Below are positions 10,016 through 19,551 of a stretch of 64,000 bases of DNA, in pieces (positions within the stretch are counted from its first letter, which is position 1; each line of letters opens with the position of its first letter). The notes beneath the pieces were generated by a model. That model saw only the letters and a program-made list of their open reading frames with translations. It made no database searches and had not been told where the DNA came from. The DNA is from Thermoplasmatota archaeon (GTDB lineage Archaea > Thermoplasmatota > E2 > DHVEG-1 > B18-G2): contig JAPDJO010000029.1 in assembly GCA_029259115.1 (NCBI GenBank), positions 1 to 64,000 on the forward strand, given 5' to 3'. Both the position numbers and the translations under genes were made by a program.

Positions 10016-10729
10016 CTATATCTTTATTGTTATTCCTCCTCTGCTGCCAGAGGTTTGTCTTGGTAAGAATGGCGCCAGCGCTGATGCCAGATTTGCCAAA
10101 CTCATAGATTGCAGGATAACCTTCCCCGGACCTTTTAATGTTGTTAAGAATATCCCTTCTCCGCCAAAGAACATGGTCTTTATTCCTTTTACTCTCTCTA
10201 TGTCAAAAGTAACTGTGGAGTCCCAGCCAACAACACTACCTGTATCAACCTTCAGAATCTGATCTTCTTTGAGATCAAACTCAACAAAATCTCCACAAGC
10301 ATGTATAAAAGCCAGACCTTCTCCGTAAAGTCTCTCGAGTATGAATCCTTCTCCTCCGAAGAAGGCAGCTCCCAATCTTCTTTGGAACGCAATATCTATG
10401 TTCACAGAATCTTGAGCACATAGGAAAGCATCTTTTTGAGCTATAAACTCTTTATCTGGAGAGATCTCTATAGGTTTTATTGTTCCAGGTGCATTTCCAG
10501 CGAAAGCTACCAGTCCAGTTCCTCCCACAGATGAGAATTCTGTCATAAAGAAAGTCTCTCCAACCGCTTTCCTTTTCAATGCTTCTAGAAATCCTCCCCT
10601 AGCCTTTGCTTCCATGTTTATGTTTCCGCTCATATAGACCATTGATCCTGCTTCTCCATACACCTTCTCGCCAGGCTCCAACTCTATGGTAACAATCTGC
10701 AGATTATCTCCCGTTATTTTGTATTTCAT
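10016..10729 (-). CDS. AIM24 / TIGR00266-family protein
   Basis: LEPGEKVYGEAGSMVYMSGNINMEAKARGGF. Confidence 0.85.
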   Translation of the reverse strand: MKYKITGDNLQIVTIELEPGEKVYGEAGSMVYMSGNINMEAKARGGFLEALKRKAVGETFFMTEFSSVGGTGLVAFAGNAPGTIKPIEISPDKEFIAQKDAFLCAQDSVNIDIAFQRRLGAAFFGGEGFILERLYGEGLAFIHACGDFVEFDLKEDQILKVDTGSVVGWDSTVTFDIERVKGIKTMFFGGEGIFLTTLKGPGKVILQSMSLANLASALAPFLPRQTSGSRGGITIKI

Positions 10730-10809
10730 CCTATCACCCACATGGAAAAATCTTCTAGATTTTTTAAGTTTTTCACAGTTAGAAATATAAAATCTGTTTT
10801 ATAATTAGG

Positions 10810-10838
10810 TAACAATTGTACAGAAAGATGTTTAAAAG
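10810..10838 (+). promoter_or_regulatory. TTGTACA-type promoter element
   Basis: taacaattgtacagaaagatgtttaaaag upstream of ORF 10860. Confidence 0.5.
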
Positions 10839-10859
10839 AACTAAACAAAAGGTAAACTG

Positions 10860-11006
10860 ATGAAAGTCATCGGTCTCATAACTAGTATGAAAGAAGCAAA
10901 AGAGCTTGAGTATATAGCAAAGGTTAGAATCGTAGTGAATAGAATCCATCTTCTTGCCATGATTGGAAAAGCAAGGAGCGAGAGGAGGAAAGGATTTAGT
11001 TTGTAG
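10860..11006 (+). CDS. 48-aa microprotein (CutA-N-terminus-like), paralog of 52039..52143
   Basis: MKVIGLITSMKEAKELEYIAKVRIVVNRIHLLAMIGKARSERRKGFSL*; 13/32 ungapped identities with second microprotein. Confidence 0.5.
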   Translation: MKVIGLITSMKEAKELEYIAKVRIVVNRIHLLAMIGKARSERRKGFSL

Positions 11007-11067
11007 TCTTTAAAATGTTCAATCATTTATCGAAGATTTAAAAATGCTTATTCCTTTAACCTCAACC

Positions 11068-11940
11068 ATGACTGTACTTATAGTATCTTCGACGGAAGAT
11101 CCAGCTAGTACAAACATCAAGAAGTTTCTCCTTGAGATTGGTGATTGGAACAAATTTGGTGAGATCTTCTCTCATCCGGTATATCTAGATGAAAACATAG
11201 ACTCTATAATTGTAACTATAGATGACCGTCACATAAGGCATGAAAACATCGATAAAGAAGTTATCGAGGAACTGAATATAAGCGTAGATCTGCTAATTGT
11301 TGTGTCCAGACATAGGAGTAAAACCGGAGAACCTACTCTAACAACTCATCCTCTTGGTAACTTCGGAGAGGCAAAATTTGGTGGAAGAGATAGAACTTTT
11401 GTTAAGTCATCTCCAAAGCTGATGACAGAACTGCTTAGATTATTGAAAAAACATGCGAGGTTAGATAATCTATATCATCAAGTAAGCTTTGAGGTTACAC
11501 ATCATGGTCCTTTTGTAGAGGTTCCTGCTCTCTTTGTAGAGGTTGGAAGTACAGAAGAGGAGTGGAGAAATGAAAAACCCGCAAGGAGCGTAGCCAAGGC
11601 AGTGTATGAACTTCTTTCCAATTATAGATCTGAAAGTGATCTTTCTGAGGAGATACCTGTGCTGATTGGAATAGGCGGCGGGCACTATGCTCCGAGATTT
11701 ACGGATCTAGCTTTTGAAAAGAAGGTGGCTTTTGGGCACATGATACCTAGTTATCAAATAGAGGCTGGATTGGTCGACGAAGAGATAATCAAAAAGTGTA
11801 TAGAGGCAACACCAGGATTCAGCGGAGTATATATACATAGAAAAGCTCTGAAAAAATCTGAGGTTAGAGAGTTTGAGAGGATGTTTGAAGATATGCAAAT
11901 AAGGGTTTTCAGATCTGCTGATCTATCTCCTTTATCTTAG
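11068..11940 (+). CDS. dtdA: D-aminoacyl-tRNA deacylase (archaeal DtdA/GEK1 type)
   Basis: MTVLIVSSTEDPASTNIKKFLLE...FEVTHHGPFVEVPALFVEVGSTEEEW...GIGGGHYAPRFTD. Confidence 0.92.
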   Translation: MTVLIVSSTEDPASTNIKKFLLEIGDWNKFGEIFSHPVYLDENIDSIIVTIDDRHIRHENIDKEVIEELNISVDLLIVVSRHRSKTGEPTLTTHPLGNFGEAKFGGRDRTFVKSSPKLMTELLRLLKKHARLDNLYHQVSFEVTHHGPFVEVPALFVEVGSTEEEWRNEKPARSVAKAVYELLSNYRSESDLSEEIPVLIGIGGGHYAPRFTDLAFEKKVAFGHMIPSYQIEAGLVDEEIIKKCIEATPGFSGVYIHRKALKKSEVREFERMFEDMQIRVFRSADLSPLS

Positions 11941-12847
11941 ATTTTGCTAATATGTGAGCTTGTCTTAAAGGTTCAGGTATTCTGTATTTCAAAAATCTTT
12001 TGACTATATCTATCGATGTTTCCATAGAAACTCTGTGTCCTGGAGAGATGAATATCGGTCTTTTTGATGAGTATAAAACATACCCTATCTTATCTCCCTT
12101 ATCAAAGATGTATCTACCTTCAATTTCACCATGAAGCAGATTTTTTGCAACGCCAATCGTTGGGATATCTAGAACTATCCCTAGATGGGATGCTATCCCT
12201 ATCCTGTAAGGATGAAGTATTCCGTTACCATCTACTAGAAATATTGAAGGTCTTTCTTTCACCCGGTTTATGAGTTTCTCAAACAATGGCAACTCTCTAT
12301 ATGCTAAATACGTTGGAACATACGGAAATTTTATTTCATCTGTGATCCAAACTCTATCCATAACATTTCCTAGTCTATCCATAATCACACAAGCCGCACA
12401 TGCCAATCTTCTCTTCCTACTCGAGTAAGCGACATCCAATCCCCCTATCGTCTCTATATCATCAAAGTCATCTTCTATCCTGACTTTCTTACTCAACTCC
12501 AACTGTTCCTTCCTGAGTCTCTTTAAAGGATATTCGCTGACAAAATTATCAAAAAATACCTCATCAAAGTTGACTATCTTACCATCAATGACTTTTATTC
12601 CATCCTTTTCTAACCTTCTTATCTTTTCTTCAATTCCTAAACCAAATCCACCTAAAGTTCCATCTGAATTTACTACTTTATAGCATGGAGTGAAATCAGG
12701 ATTAGGGTTTTGATTCAAAGCAAAACCAACAGCTCTCGAAGCTCTTATGTCTCCAAGAGCTTTAGCTATAGCTCCATAAGTAGATACTTTACCCCTAGGT
12801 ATCTGTCTAGTTAATCTATAAACTTCTTCGAACAGATCTATCTCCAC
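11909..12847 (-). CDS. fused O6-alkylguanine-DNA alkyltransferase(-like) / endonuclease V
   Basis: N-term IPRGKVSTYGAIAKALG...ASRAVGFALNQNP...TPCYKVVNSDGTLGGF; C-term EndoV GGLDVAYSS, AYREL, FLVDGNGILHPYRIGIASHLG, GVAKN. Confidence 0.92.
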   Translation of the reverse strand: MEIDLFEEVYRLTRQIPRGKVSTYGAIAKALGDIRASRAVGFALNQNPNPDFTPCYKVVNSDGTLGGFGLGIEEKIRRLEKDGIKVIDGKIVNFDEVFFDNFVSEYPLKRLRKEQLELSKKVRIEDDFDDIETIGGLDVAYSSRKRRLACAACVIMDRLGNVMDRVWITDEIKFPYVPTYLAYRELPLFEKLINRVKERPSIFLVDGNGILHPYRIGIASHLGIVLDIPTIGVAKNLLHGEIEGRYIFDKGDKIGYVLYSSKRPIFISPGHRVSMETSIDIVKRFLKYRIPEPLRQAHILAKSKIKEIDQQI

Positions 12848-12981
12848 AGATATGGATATTTTCGTTCGTGTTTAAAATTGTTAACCTGCAAGCCCAAACT
12901 TTTATAAATCAAAATATTACTAAATTGACATTATTAAATTAAAATATCTTGTTTGAAAGAAAAGACAAGGGGTGAAAGCGA

Positions 12982-14136
12982 ATGAGGAAAATAAAAATCT
13001 ATGTGACTTTAGCTATCTTGTTTATGTTAGTCCTCATGCCAGTACCTTCAACAGCAGATGTAAATATAGAGGGACGATCCAAAAAAGCATATACCTGTGA
13101 TACCGTGGACGGGGATTATGAATATAAAATAGCAAAGATGACTATAAGTCCAGGTGATTTTCCTTGGTATAAGCCAAAGCTCTCCATTAAGTGGTATATT
13201 GAGTCTGGAGAAAGATTCGTTGCTCCCCATTCCCCAAAAAAGATCAAATTCATTGTAGAATGGAAAATAGCTAATGACGCTGCCCCATGGCCAGATGAAG
13301 TATGGAAATTTTCCTTTAAACTGGTTTGCAGAGATAAATCGATCTATCACCTTATCAATTATGTAATAGGAACTGATAAATATGAAAGACATGACAGAAT
13401 CGGAGTTGAGGACGGTGGAAGTGGCAAATTAGAAATAGCGTTTTGTCCAAGAGACAAGGTCCCCTGGATCTTTGATTATGGTAACCAAACTTCGGCTATG
13501 GTATATGCAGTTCTCTCTATGAAGTACGAGAGAGGAGGAAAGAAATGGACAAAAGATAGTGATGCTGTTGGTATGGAGATATATTTGGAGAATGCTCCTC
13601 CATCTAAACCTATACTCTCTGGACCACGCACATTAGAGCCAGATGAAGTTGGCGTATTCAAAGCTTACTCAACAGACCCAGAGGGAGACACCATCCAGTA
13701 TCAATTTAAGTTTGGTGATCATGTCACTAAATGGAGTGGACCACGAGCATCTGGAGAAGAAATTGTCATGACTTACTCTTGGGATTCATATTATAAGGGT
13801 AAAACTATTAGTGTGAAAGTTAGAGCGAGAGATACTTATACACCCTGTAAAGTAACGGAGTGGACCGAGATAAAGGTTAAAATTACGAAAAACAAGGATA
13901 TACAAGTGTCCCAAAGGACTTCACGAATGAGGCAAGCGAACAAACCTATCATTCCAATGAGATCGTTTCACCCTTCTGAAAATTTATTGATACATGCTAT
14001 ACTGAAACATTTCCATAGATCGATGATGACAAAAGATGTTATCATCTCACACCTTCCACCATTCACTGATTACAATCAGGAATCTTCAGGAGGTTATAAA
14101 AGGGCGAATTATCATGAAAAATCTTCGTTAGGTTGA
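12982..14136 (+). CDS. secreted protein with Ig/PKD-like domain
   Basis: Signal peptide; PPSKPILSGPRTLEPDEVGVFKAYSTDPEGDTIQYQFKFGD. Confidence 0.6.
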   Translation: MRKIKIYVTLAILFMLVLMPVPSTADVNIEGRSKKAYTCDTVDGDYEYKIAKMTISPGDFPWYKPKLSIKWYIESGERFVAPHSPKKIKFIVEWKIANDAAPWPDEVWKFSFKLVCRDKSIYHLINYVIGTDKYERHDRIGVEDGGSGKLEIAFCPRDKVPWIFDYGNQTSAMVYAVLSMKYERGGKKWTKDSDAVGMEIYLENAPPSKPILSGPRTLEPDEVGVFKAYSTDPEGDTIQYQFKFGDHVTKWSGPRASGEEIVMTYSWDSYYKGKTISVKVRARDTYTPCKVTEWTEIKVKITKNKDIQVSQRTSRMRQANKPIIPMRSFHPSENLLIHAILKHFHRSMMTKDVIISHLPPFTDYNQESSGGYKRANYHEKSSLG

Positions 14137-14371
14137 GTTTTTCTGCTCCGAATATGCATGGACCAATTAACGGAATAGCATAAAATATCTATTAGATGGG
14201 GCTCTGCTATCAAATCATCTCCCTATATTTTAGGAAATCGCTGATAATACTTCAACAGAAGTGTTTCGCTGGTATCAATCATCAATAGTTTCTTGTAAAT
14301 ACAACATAAAAATATAAAAATGGAAAAATTTATAATAAACTACATCTTTTAGGAAAGAAAGGTGATACACA

Positions 14372-15457
14372 ATGAAAAAATTCCTGCCACTCTTCGTAAT
14401 CATAATCGCTGGTGCGGTCTTATTTTCTCCTGGGTTAGAAGCTTTCGGGAAACATAGCACTATTCAAAAGTGGAAAGAGATAAAACTTTCTGATGATCCA
14501 CTTGTTGGGGAGATGTGGTATGGTGGGCAGGGACAGGTCAAGATTACTCCATACTATGACATTATTGAGATACCTTTAATTAAGGGGCAGGAAGTAGAAA
14601 AAACTTTCAGCGTTTACTGTGATTTTGATGATCCTCCTTCAATCTATCCAGAGAGTTGCACTTTTAAGCTTATACACATAAACTCTCAGGGGGAGAAAAA
14701 AGAGGTGTCTAAATACTGCAAAGATCGATGGGGAAAAGATGATAACACCAAGTACGATGGATATCTGTATATAACGTGCAAGTTCAAGCTGACGGGACTC
14801 CAACCCCAAATCGAAACATTGCGATTAGAAGTTGTCGATCATGCTCCAGCTGTTGACGATGTGTATTATAGAGATATTGTTCTCAAGATCTATGAAGTAA
14901 AATTAAATCCAGACATAGAAATAGTGAAGCCAAAAAGAGGACACAAATATGTAAATGACAGGGATACAGGTCCCTCGCAAGATGGAAATACCTATGTCGT
15001 GGGCCCTTTGACTATCAAGGCAGAAGTACCGACATCCTGGGTCGCCCCAATAGAGAATGTCAACGGTGAAGTTTGGGTTGAATTCTTTGTCAATGGTAGG
15101 AGAATAGGCACAGACTACGATTATGTTCTCCAAGGCGATAAATGCCTATACAGTTATAGATGGTCTGGTCCGGACAAAATTACAGGATTCACATTAAAAG
15201 TTGTAGCGTACGATAGTTTCGGCAATGCAGCATCAGATAGTATATACGTATATGGTTCAAAGGGTAGGAATCTCATAAATAGCAATACCATGAGGACGTT
15301 TCACCCCCAGATTGTAAGAAATATGTTAAAGACTTTGCTCTTCCTAAAAGGTACTGATCACGATCTCCCAAAACTAACAAAAGATATGTTTCTAATCGGA
15401 TATGTGAACAGAGGAAATCCGTCAACGACTTTTTCTTCAGATATTCTCCTCCAGTGA
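14372..15457 (+). CDS. secreted protein, possible relative of upstream gene
   Basis: Signal peptide; C-terminal MRTFHP segment resembles MRSFHP of the 12982 protein. Confidence 0.55.
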   Translation: MKKFLPLFVIIIAGAVLFSPGLEAFGKHSTIQKWKEIKLSDDPLVGEMWYGGQGQVKITPYYDIIEIPLIKGQEVEKTFSVYCDFDDPPSIYPESCTFKLIHINSQGEKKEVSKYCKDRWGKDDNTKYDGYLYITCKFKLTGLQPQIETLRLEVVDHAPAVDDVYYRDIVLKIYEVKLNPDIEIVKPKRGHKYVNDRDTGPSQDGNTYVVGPLTIKAEVPTSWVAPIENVNGEVWVEFFVNGRRIGTDYDYVLQGDKCLYSYRWSGPDKITGFTLKVVAYDSFGNAASDSIYVYGSKGRNLINSNTMRTFHPQIVRNMLKTLLFLKGTDHDLPKLTKDMFLIGYVNRGNPSTTFSSDILLQ

Positions 15458-15681
15458 TCTCCGCCTTTCCAAGAACTGCTTTATTGGGATCATAGAAACA
15501 TATCAAGGGTCTTTACTGTAATTAAATTTTCAAGTTATTGATCACACGATCATGGTCTAATAATATCTCTTGTAAGCAGGACTCAGATGTATTTCCCTAA
15601 TAAATATGACTGAGTTGATCGGTCTGGAAAAGTAAGTCGATACCAGCGGATAATTTAATAGCCTCTTTCTTATTCAAAAAC

Positions 15682-16458
15682 TTGATGGATTTCATCAAAT
15701 TTTTAGGTACTGCAGGTGCAAGATTCGTGATGATAAAGCAACTCAGATCATCTGGAGGTATTTGGGTATCTTTAGACGATACAAACATACTAATAGATCC
15801 CGGTCCAGGCTCTCTTATAAGGTGTTTGTCAAGTAAGCCAAGGTTAGATCCAAAAAATCTAGATGGTATAATCCTAACTCATAGACATATCGATCATTCG
15901 AATGATATAAATCTAATGATCGAAGCCATGACTAATGGTGGTTTCAAGAAGAAGGGAAAGGTTTTTGCTCCTAAAGATGCTCTCGAGGATGAACCTGTGA
16001 TATTTAGATATGCGAGGGAACAGGTTGAAGAGATAATAGAGCTGCACGAAGGTAAGGAGTATAGTATCAAAAACATAAGATTTGATACTCCTGTAAAACA
16101 TCTACATGGTGTGGAAACCTACGGGATAAACATATATGGTAAAGGTATCACGATCTCTCTCATATCTGATACAAAATATTTTGATGGATTGGAAAGTTTT
16201 TACAAGGGGGATATATTGATACTAAATGTAATCCGCCTGGAGCCAAGAGATGACATACTTCACCTCTCCCTGAAAGATGCTGAAAAGATCATTTCCAAGA
16301 ATAGACCTAAACTTTCTGTACTTACTCACTTTGGTATGACTATGCTCAAAGCAAAACCTTGGGAAGTAGCAGAGAGTCTATCTAAAAAACTGAATCTCAA
16401 AGTGGTAGCAGCCAATGATGGGATGGTGATTGATATTGAAAAGTATAGAAGCAAGTGA
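15682..16458 (+). CDS. MBL-fold metallohydrolase
   Basis: LIDPGPGSLIRC...DGIILTHRHIDHSNDINLMIEAM. Confidence 0.8.
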   Translation: MMDFIKFLGTAGARFVMIKQLRSSGGIWVSLDDTNILIDPGPGSLIRCLSSKPRLDPKNLDGIILTHRHIDHSNDINLMIEAMTNGGFKKKGKVFAPKDALEDEPVIFRYAREQVEEIIELHEGKEYSIKNIRFDTPVKHLHGVETYGINIYGKGITISLISDTKYFDGLESFYKGDILILNVIRLEPRDDILHLSLKDAEKIISKNRPKLSVLTHFGMTMLKAKPWEVAESLSKKLNLKVVAANDGMVIDIEKYRSK

Positions 16459-18382
16459 GATAGAACTATTTCCTTACAAGCCGAGAAAATTTCAGAGAGA
16501 GATAGTTCTAGCTATAAGGGAGAGTTTAGAGAGTGGTACACCTCTCGTTTTAGAGTCTGGGACAGGATCTGGAAAAACAGTTTGTGCGGTATCCCAAGCT
16601 CTGAAGTTTTCTATTGAAAATGGAAAGAAGATAATCTATATAACTAGAACAAATGCTCAGCAAAGACAGGTTATAACCGAGGTAAGGAATATAAGAAAGA
16701 GGTTCCCGGAATTTAAAGAAGACATCTTTACTGTTGGTGTGCAGGGAAGGGCTCACACATGTTTACTAGCTAGGTCTGATCCAGAGTTAAGCAAAGGATC
16801 GGCGGAGGAGCTATCAAGGTTTTGTTCTGAGATGAAGAAGAGAAAACGAGGGGATGGTTGTCCTTATTTCGAGAATATGAATGATAAATTCGATGAAGTT
16901 GAAAAATTGGGAGAATGGATAAAAGATTATATTCCTACAACGGAAGAGATTATAGAGAGATGTAGAACCCTGGTAATGTGTCCATATGAATTGAACAAAA
17001 TCATGGTTGGGGATGCAAATCTAGTTGTGGCTCCCTACATCTATGTTTTTGATGATCGCCTCAGAAATCTGCTGTTAGATCTCATGGGCGTTAGCGAAGA
17101 GGATGCAGTCCTGATAATTGATGAAGCCCATAATCTACCAGAGTATCTCAGAGATTTGCTATCTTCATATCTCAGCGTTTATGCCGTGAATCAATGTATA
17201 ACTGAAAGTGAGAGATTTGGAGATCCATTTATTTTCAAAAGCATCAAGCTTTCGAATTTCTTGCTTGTAGTGAGAGATGCGATTGATCAAATAAGAAGTG
17301 ATTTCTTGAGAGAGAATGAAAATGATGCTCTTCTTAGCGAAGACACGTTTTTATCCATCATATCAGATTCTTTAGATATCACTAGAAAGGATATAAGATC
17401 GATAGCTGAACAATTGGTATTAATTGGAGAGGAGATAAAGGAGATAAAACAAAGGGAGAAGAAATTACCGAGATCTTATATCTATAGGCTAGGTGTTTTT
17501 CTCCTATCGTGGATAGATATGGACGATGAGAGATTTGTGAGATTAGTAGTTGATGAAACCGAAGGAAAAAATCCAAGGATAGAGATATACTGTCTAGATC
17601 CATCCTTGGGAGCAGAGCCTATCGAAAGGTTTCATACCTCTATCCACATGTCAGGAACCCTCTCGCCTCTGGAAGAGTATAAAGACTCTCTATCTCTCCC
17701 TGAAGACACTAGGCTTTTGTCTTTTCCCTCTCCCTTTCCCAAAGAGAACAGAAAAATCATTTACTCTCCAGCAGTATCAACGAAATACGAAGAGATAAAG
17801 TTCTCTGATGATATGGTGGATAAAATAAAGAGTATGATCGTGGAGATCTGCAATAACTTTAACAGAAATACAATAGTATTTTTCCCAAGCTTTGATTTGA
17901 TGAACGATTTCATAAACAGGGGATTAGTTAAAGAGATTAAAAGAACAATCTACCTAGAAAGAAGAGAGATGAGACAAGATGAACTCATGGATATCGTGCT
18001 TAAATTCAAAAAGGGTAGAGGAAAGGGAAATGTAATGCTATCTGTGGTTGGTGGGAGGATAAGTGAAGGAATGGATTTTCCAGCTGAGGAACTTGAGATA
18101 GCAATAATCGTAGGAATACCCTATCCCAGACCAACAGCTAGGCAGAAGGCTCTACAAAACTACTATGACAAGAAGTTTGGAAAGGGATGGGAATATGCAG
18201 TGAATGCGCCCACAGCCAGAAAATTACTCCAATCAATAGGCAGACTGATAAGAGATGAAAAGGATAGAGGTATAGCCGTGATTTTAGATAGGAGAGCATC
18301 TAGATTTAGAAAATATCTGGGTGATCTGAAGATATCTGGAGGGATAATCAAGGATATCAGAGATTTTTTGGAAGCAGGTTAG
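16430..18382 (+). CDS. XPD/Rad3/DinG-type Fe-S DNA helicase
   Basis: Walker A LESGTGSGKT, Fe-S cysteines HTCL..FCSEM..GCPYF..CPYE, DEAH, QSIGRLIR. Confidence 0.92.
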   Translation: MILKSIEASEIELFPYKPRKFQREIVLAIRESLESGTPLVLESGTGSGKTVCAVSQALKFSIENGKKIIYITRTNAQQRQVITEVRNIRKRFPEFKEDIFTVGVQGRAHTCLLARSDPELSKGSAEELSRFCSEMKKRKRGDGCPYFENMNDKFDEVEKLGEWIKDYIPTTEEIIERCRTLVMCPYELNKIMVGDANLVVAPYIYVFDDRLRNLLLDLMGVSEEDAVLIIDEAHNLPEYLRDLLSSYLSVYAVNQCITESERFGDPFIFKSIKLSNFLLVVRDAIDQIRSDFLRENENDALLSEDTFLSIISDSLDITRKDIRSIAEQLVLIGEEIKEIKQREKKLPRSYIYRLGVFLLSWIDMDDERFVRLVVDETEGKNPRIEIYCLDPSLGAEPIERFHTSIHMSGTLSPLEEYKDSLSLPEDTRLLSFPSPFPKENRKIIYSPAVSTKYEEIKFSDDMVDKIKSMIVEICNNFNRNTIVFFPSFDLMNDFINRGLVKEIKRTIYLERREMRQDELMDIVLKFKKGRGKGNVMLSVVGGRISEGMDFPAEELEIAIIVGIPYPRPTARQKALQNYYDKKFGKGWEYAVNAPTARKLLQSIGRLIRDEKDRGIAVILDRRASRFRKYLGDLKISGGIIKDIRDFLEAG

Positions 18383-18533
18383 GAATACCATCCTTTATCT
18401 CATAACTAACGTTGCACTTTTTACATATCAGCTCTCCTTCGATTATCTCGTCATCTTCTTCTCTTTTCACCTTGAGTTCAAGATCTCCCTTACAGACAGG
18501 ACAACATATTATATCCATGAGATCCCTCTTCAT
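18357..18533 (-). CDS. Trm112-like zinc-ribbon protein (58 aa; not in ORF track)
   Basis: MKRDLMDIICCPVCKGDLELKVKREEDDEIIEGELICKKCNVSYEIKDGIPNLLPKNL*. Confidence 0.88.
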   Translation of the reverse strand: MKRDLMDIICCPVCKGDLELKVKREEDDEIIEGELICKKCNVSYEIKDGIPNLLPKNL

Positions 18534-18534
18534 A

Positions 18535-19551
18535 CTACACCTCTCCTATATAGAAATGTTTCCTCTTTTTAAGATCGTTATCCCATATTAAACTCCAATT
18601 ATTTTCCCTGTGCTTTTTCTCCCCCTCTATCTTCTGAGCATGATATTTTATCTGAGAATCCATCAGATCAGCGTAATGTAAAACCAAAGCCTCTAGAAGT
18701 TTTGGTATCTCTGGGGAGCCCCACTCGCGCCTTCCATGATGGCTGAGAATCATATGTGAAAGTAACATCTGGAGGTTTTCTGGAAAATCTATACCTTCCG
18801 ATCTCAACTCATTTATCTTTTCTCTAATCTTTCTTTCTCCCAGGATTATGTGTCCCGCAAGGATACCCTCATCTGTCTTCTCGCATAAGAGATAGGGTTT
18901 GTACTCAAAGGATTTTCCTATATCGTGAAGCATGGCTCCAGTTAGTAAAAGATCTCTGTTTAGATCTTTATTTATCTTTGATATCGCATCACATATCCTT
19001 ACAACATTTAAGGTATGCTCGAGGTTTCCACCGATGTAGTTGTGATGATGATCTATGGATGAAGGGGTTCTCGTGAATTTTTCTATAAATTCTTCGTCGT
19101 AAAATATCTTCTTTAGGAGAGATTTTAGATAAACATTATCTATGCTATCTATGTAATCTCTTAACTCAGATAACATACTCTCTATCTCAGTATTACTTAA
19201 AGATGGTACCAAGTCTTCTATCCGAACATTCTCTCTATCTATCCTTTCGATATTATCTAAGGAATTCAAGTATATCTTTATCTCACCATTTTTATCATCA
19301 ACCACACCCTCTCTAATGAATATGAAGTCACCAGGTTTTATGATATTGATGAAATCGTCTCTATTGAGGTTTTTGTTTGTAAAAGCGATCTTTATCTCTC
19401 CGGTTTTATCACAAATCAATACCTCTAAATTATCTTTGGGAATGATTTTTCTCACGAGAAAGACATCACTTACCGAATACCCAATCTTCAGATTTTCGAT
19501 GAACTGTTTTTTCCTCATAAGTCTGGTCTTTTTCACTTTCCTCCCCTTCAC
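18535..19551 (-). CDS. OB-fold + HD-domain hydrolase (YhaM-like 3'-5' exoribonuclease)
   Basis: N-term OB fold; HDIGKSFEY, LSHMILSHHGRREWGSPEIPKLLEALVLHYAD. Confidence 0.82.
   Translation of the reverse strand: MKGRKVKKTRLMRKKQFIENLKIGYSVSDVFLVRKIIPKDNLEVLICDKTGEIKIAFTNKNLNRDDFINIIKPGDFIFIREGVVDDKNGEIKIYLNSLDNIERIDRENVRIEDLVPSLSNTEIESMLSELRDYIDSIDNVYLKSLLKKIFYDEEFIEKFTRTPSSIDHHHNYIGGNLEHTLNVVRICDAISKINKDLNRDLLLTGAMLHDIGKSFEYKPYLLCEKTDEGILAGHIILGERKIREKINELRSEGIDFPENLQMLLSHMILSHHGRREWGSPEIPKLLEALVLHYADLMDSQIKYHAQKIEGEKKHRENNWSLIWDNDLKKRKHFYIGEV

Noticed and set aside
10841-11026. 61-aa minus-strand ORF
   Set aside because: Antisense to the 10860..11006 microprotein, which has a promoter element and a paralog.
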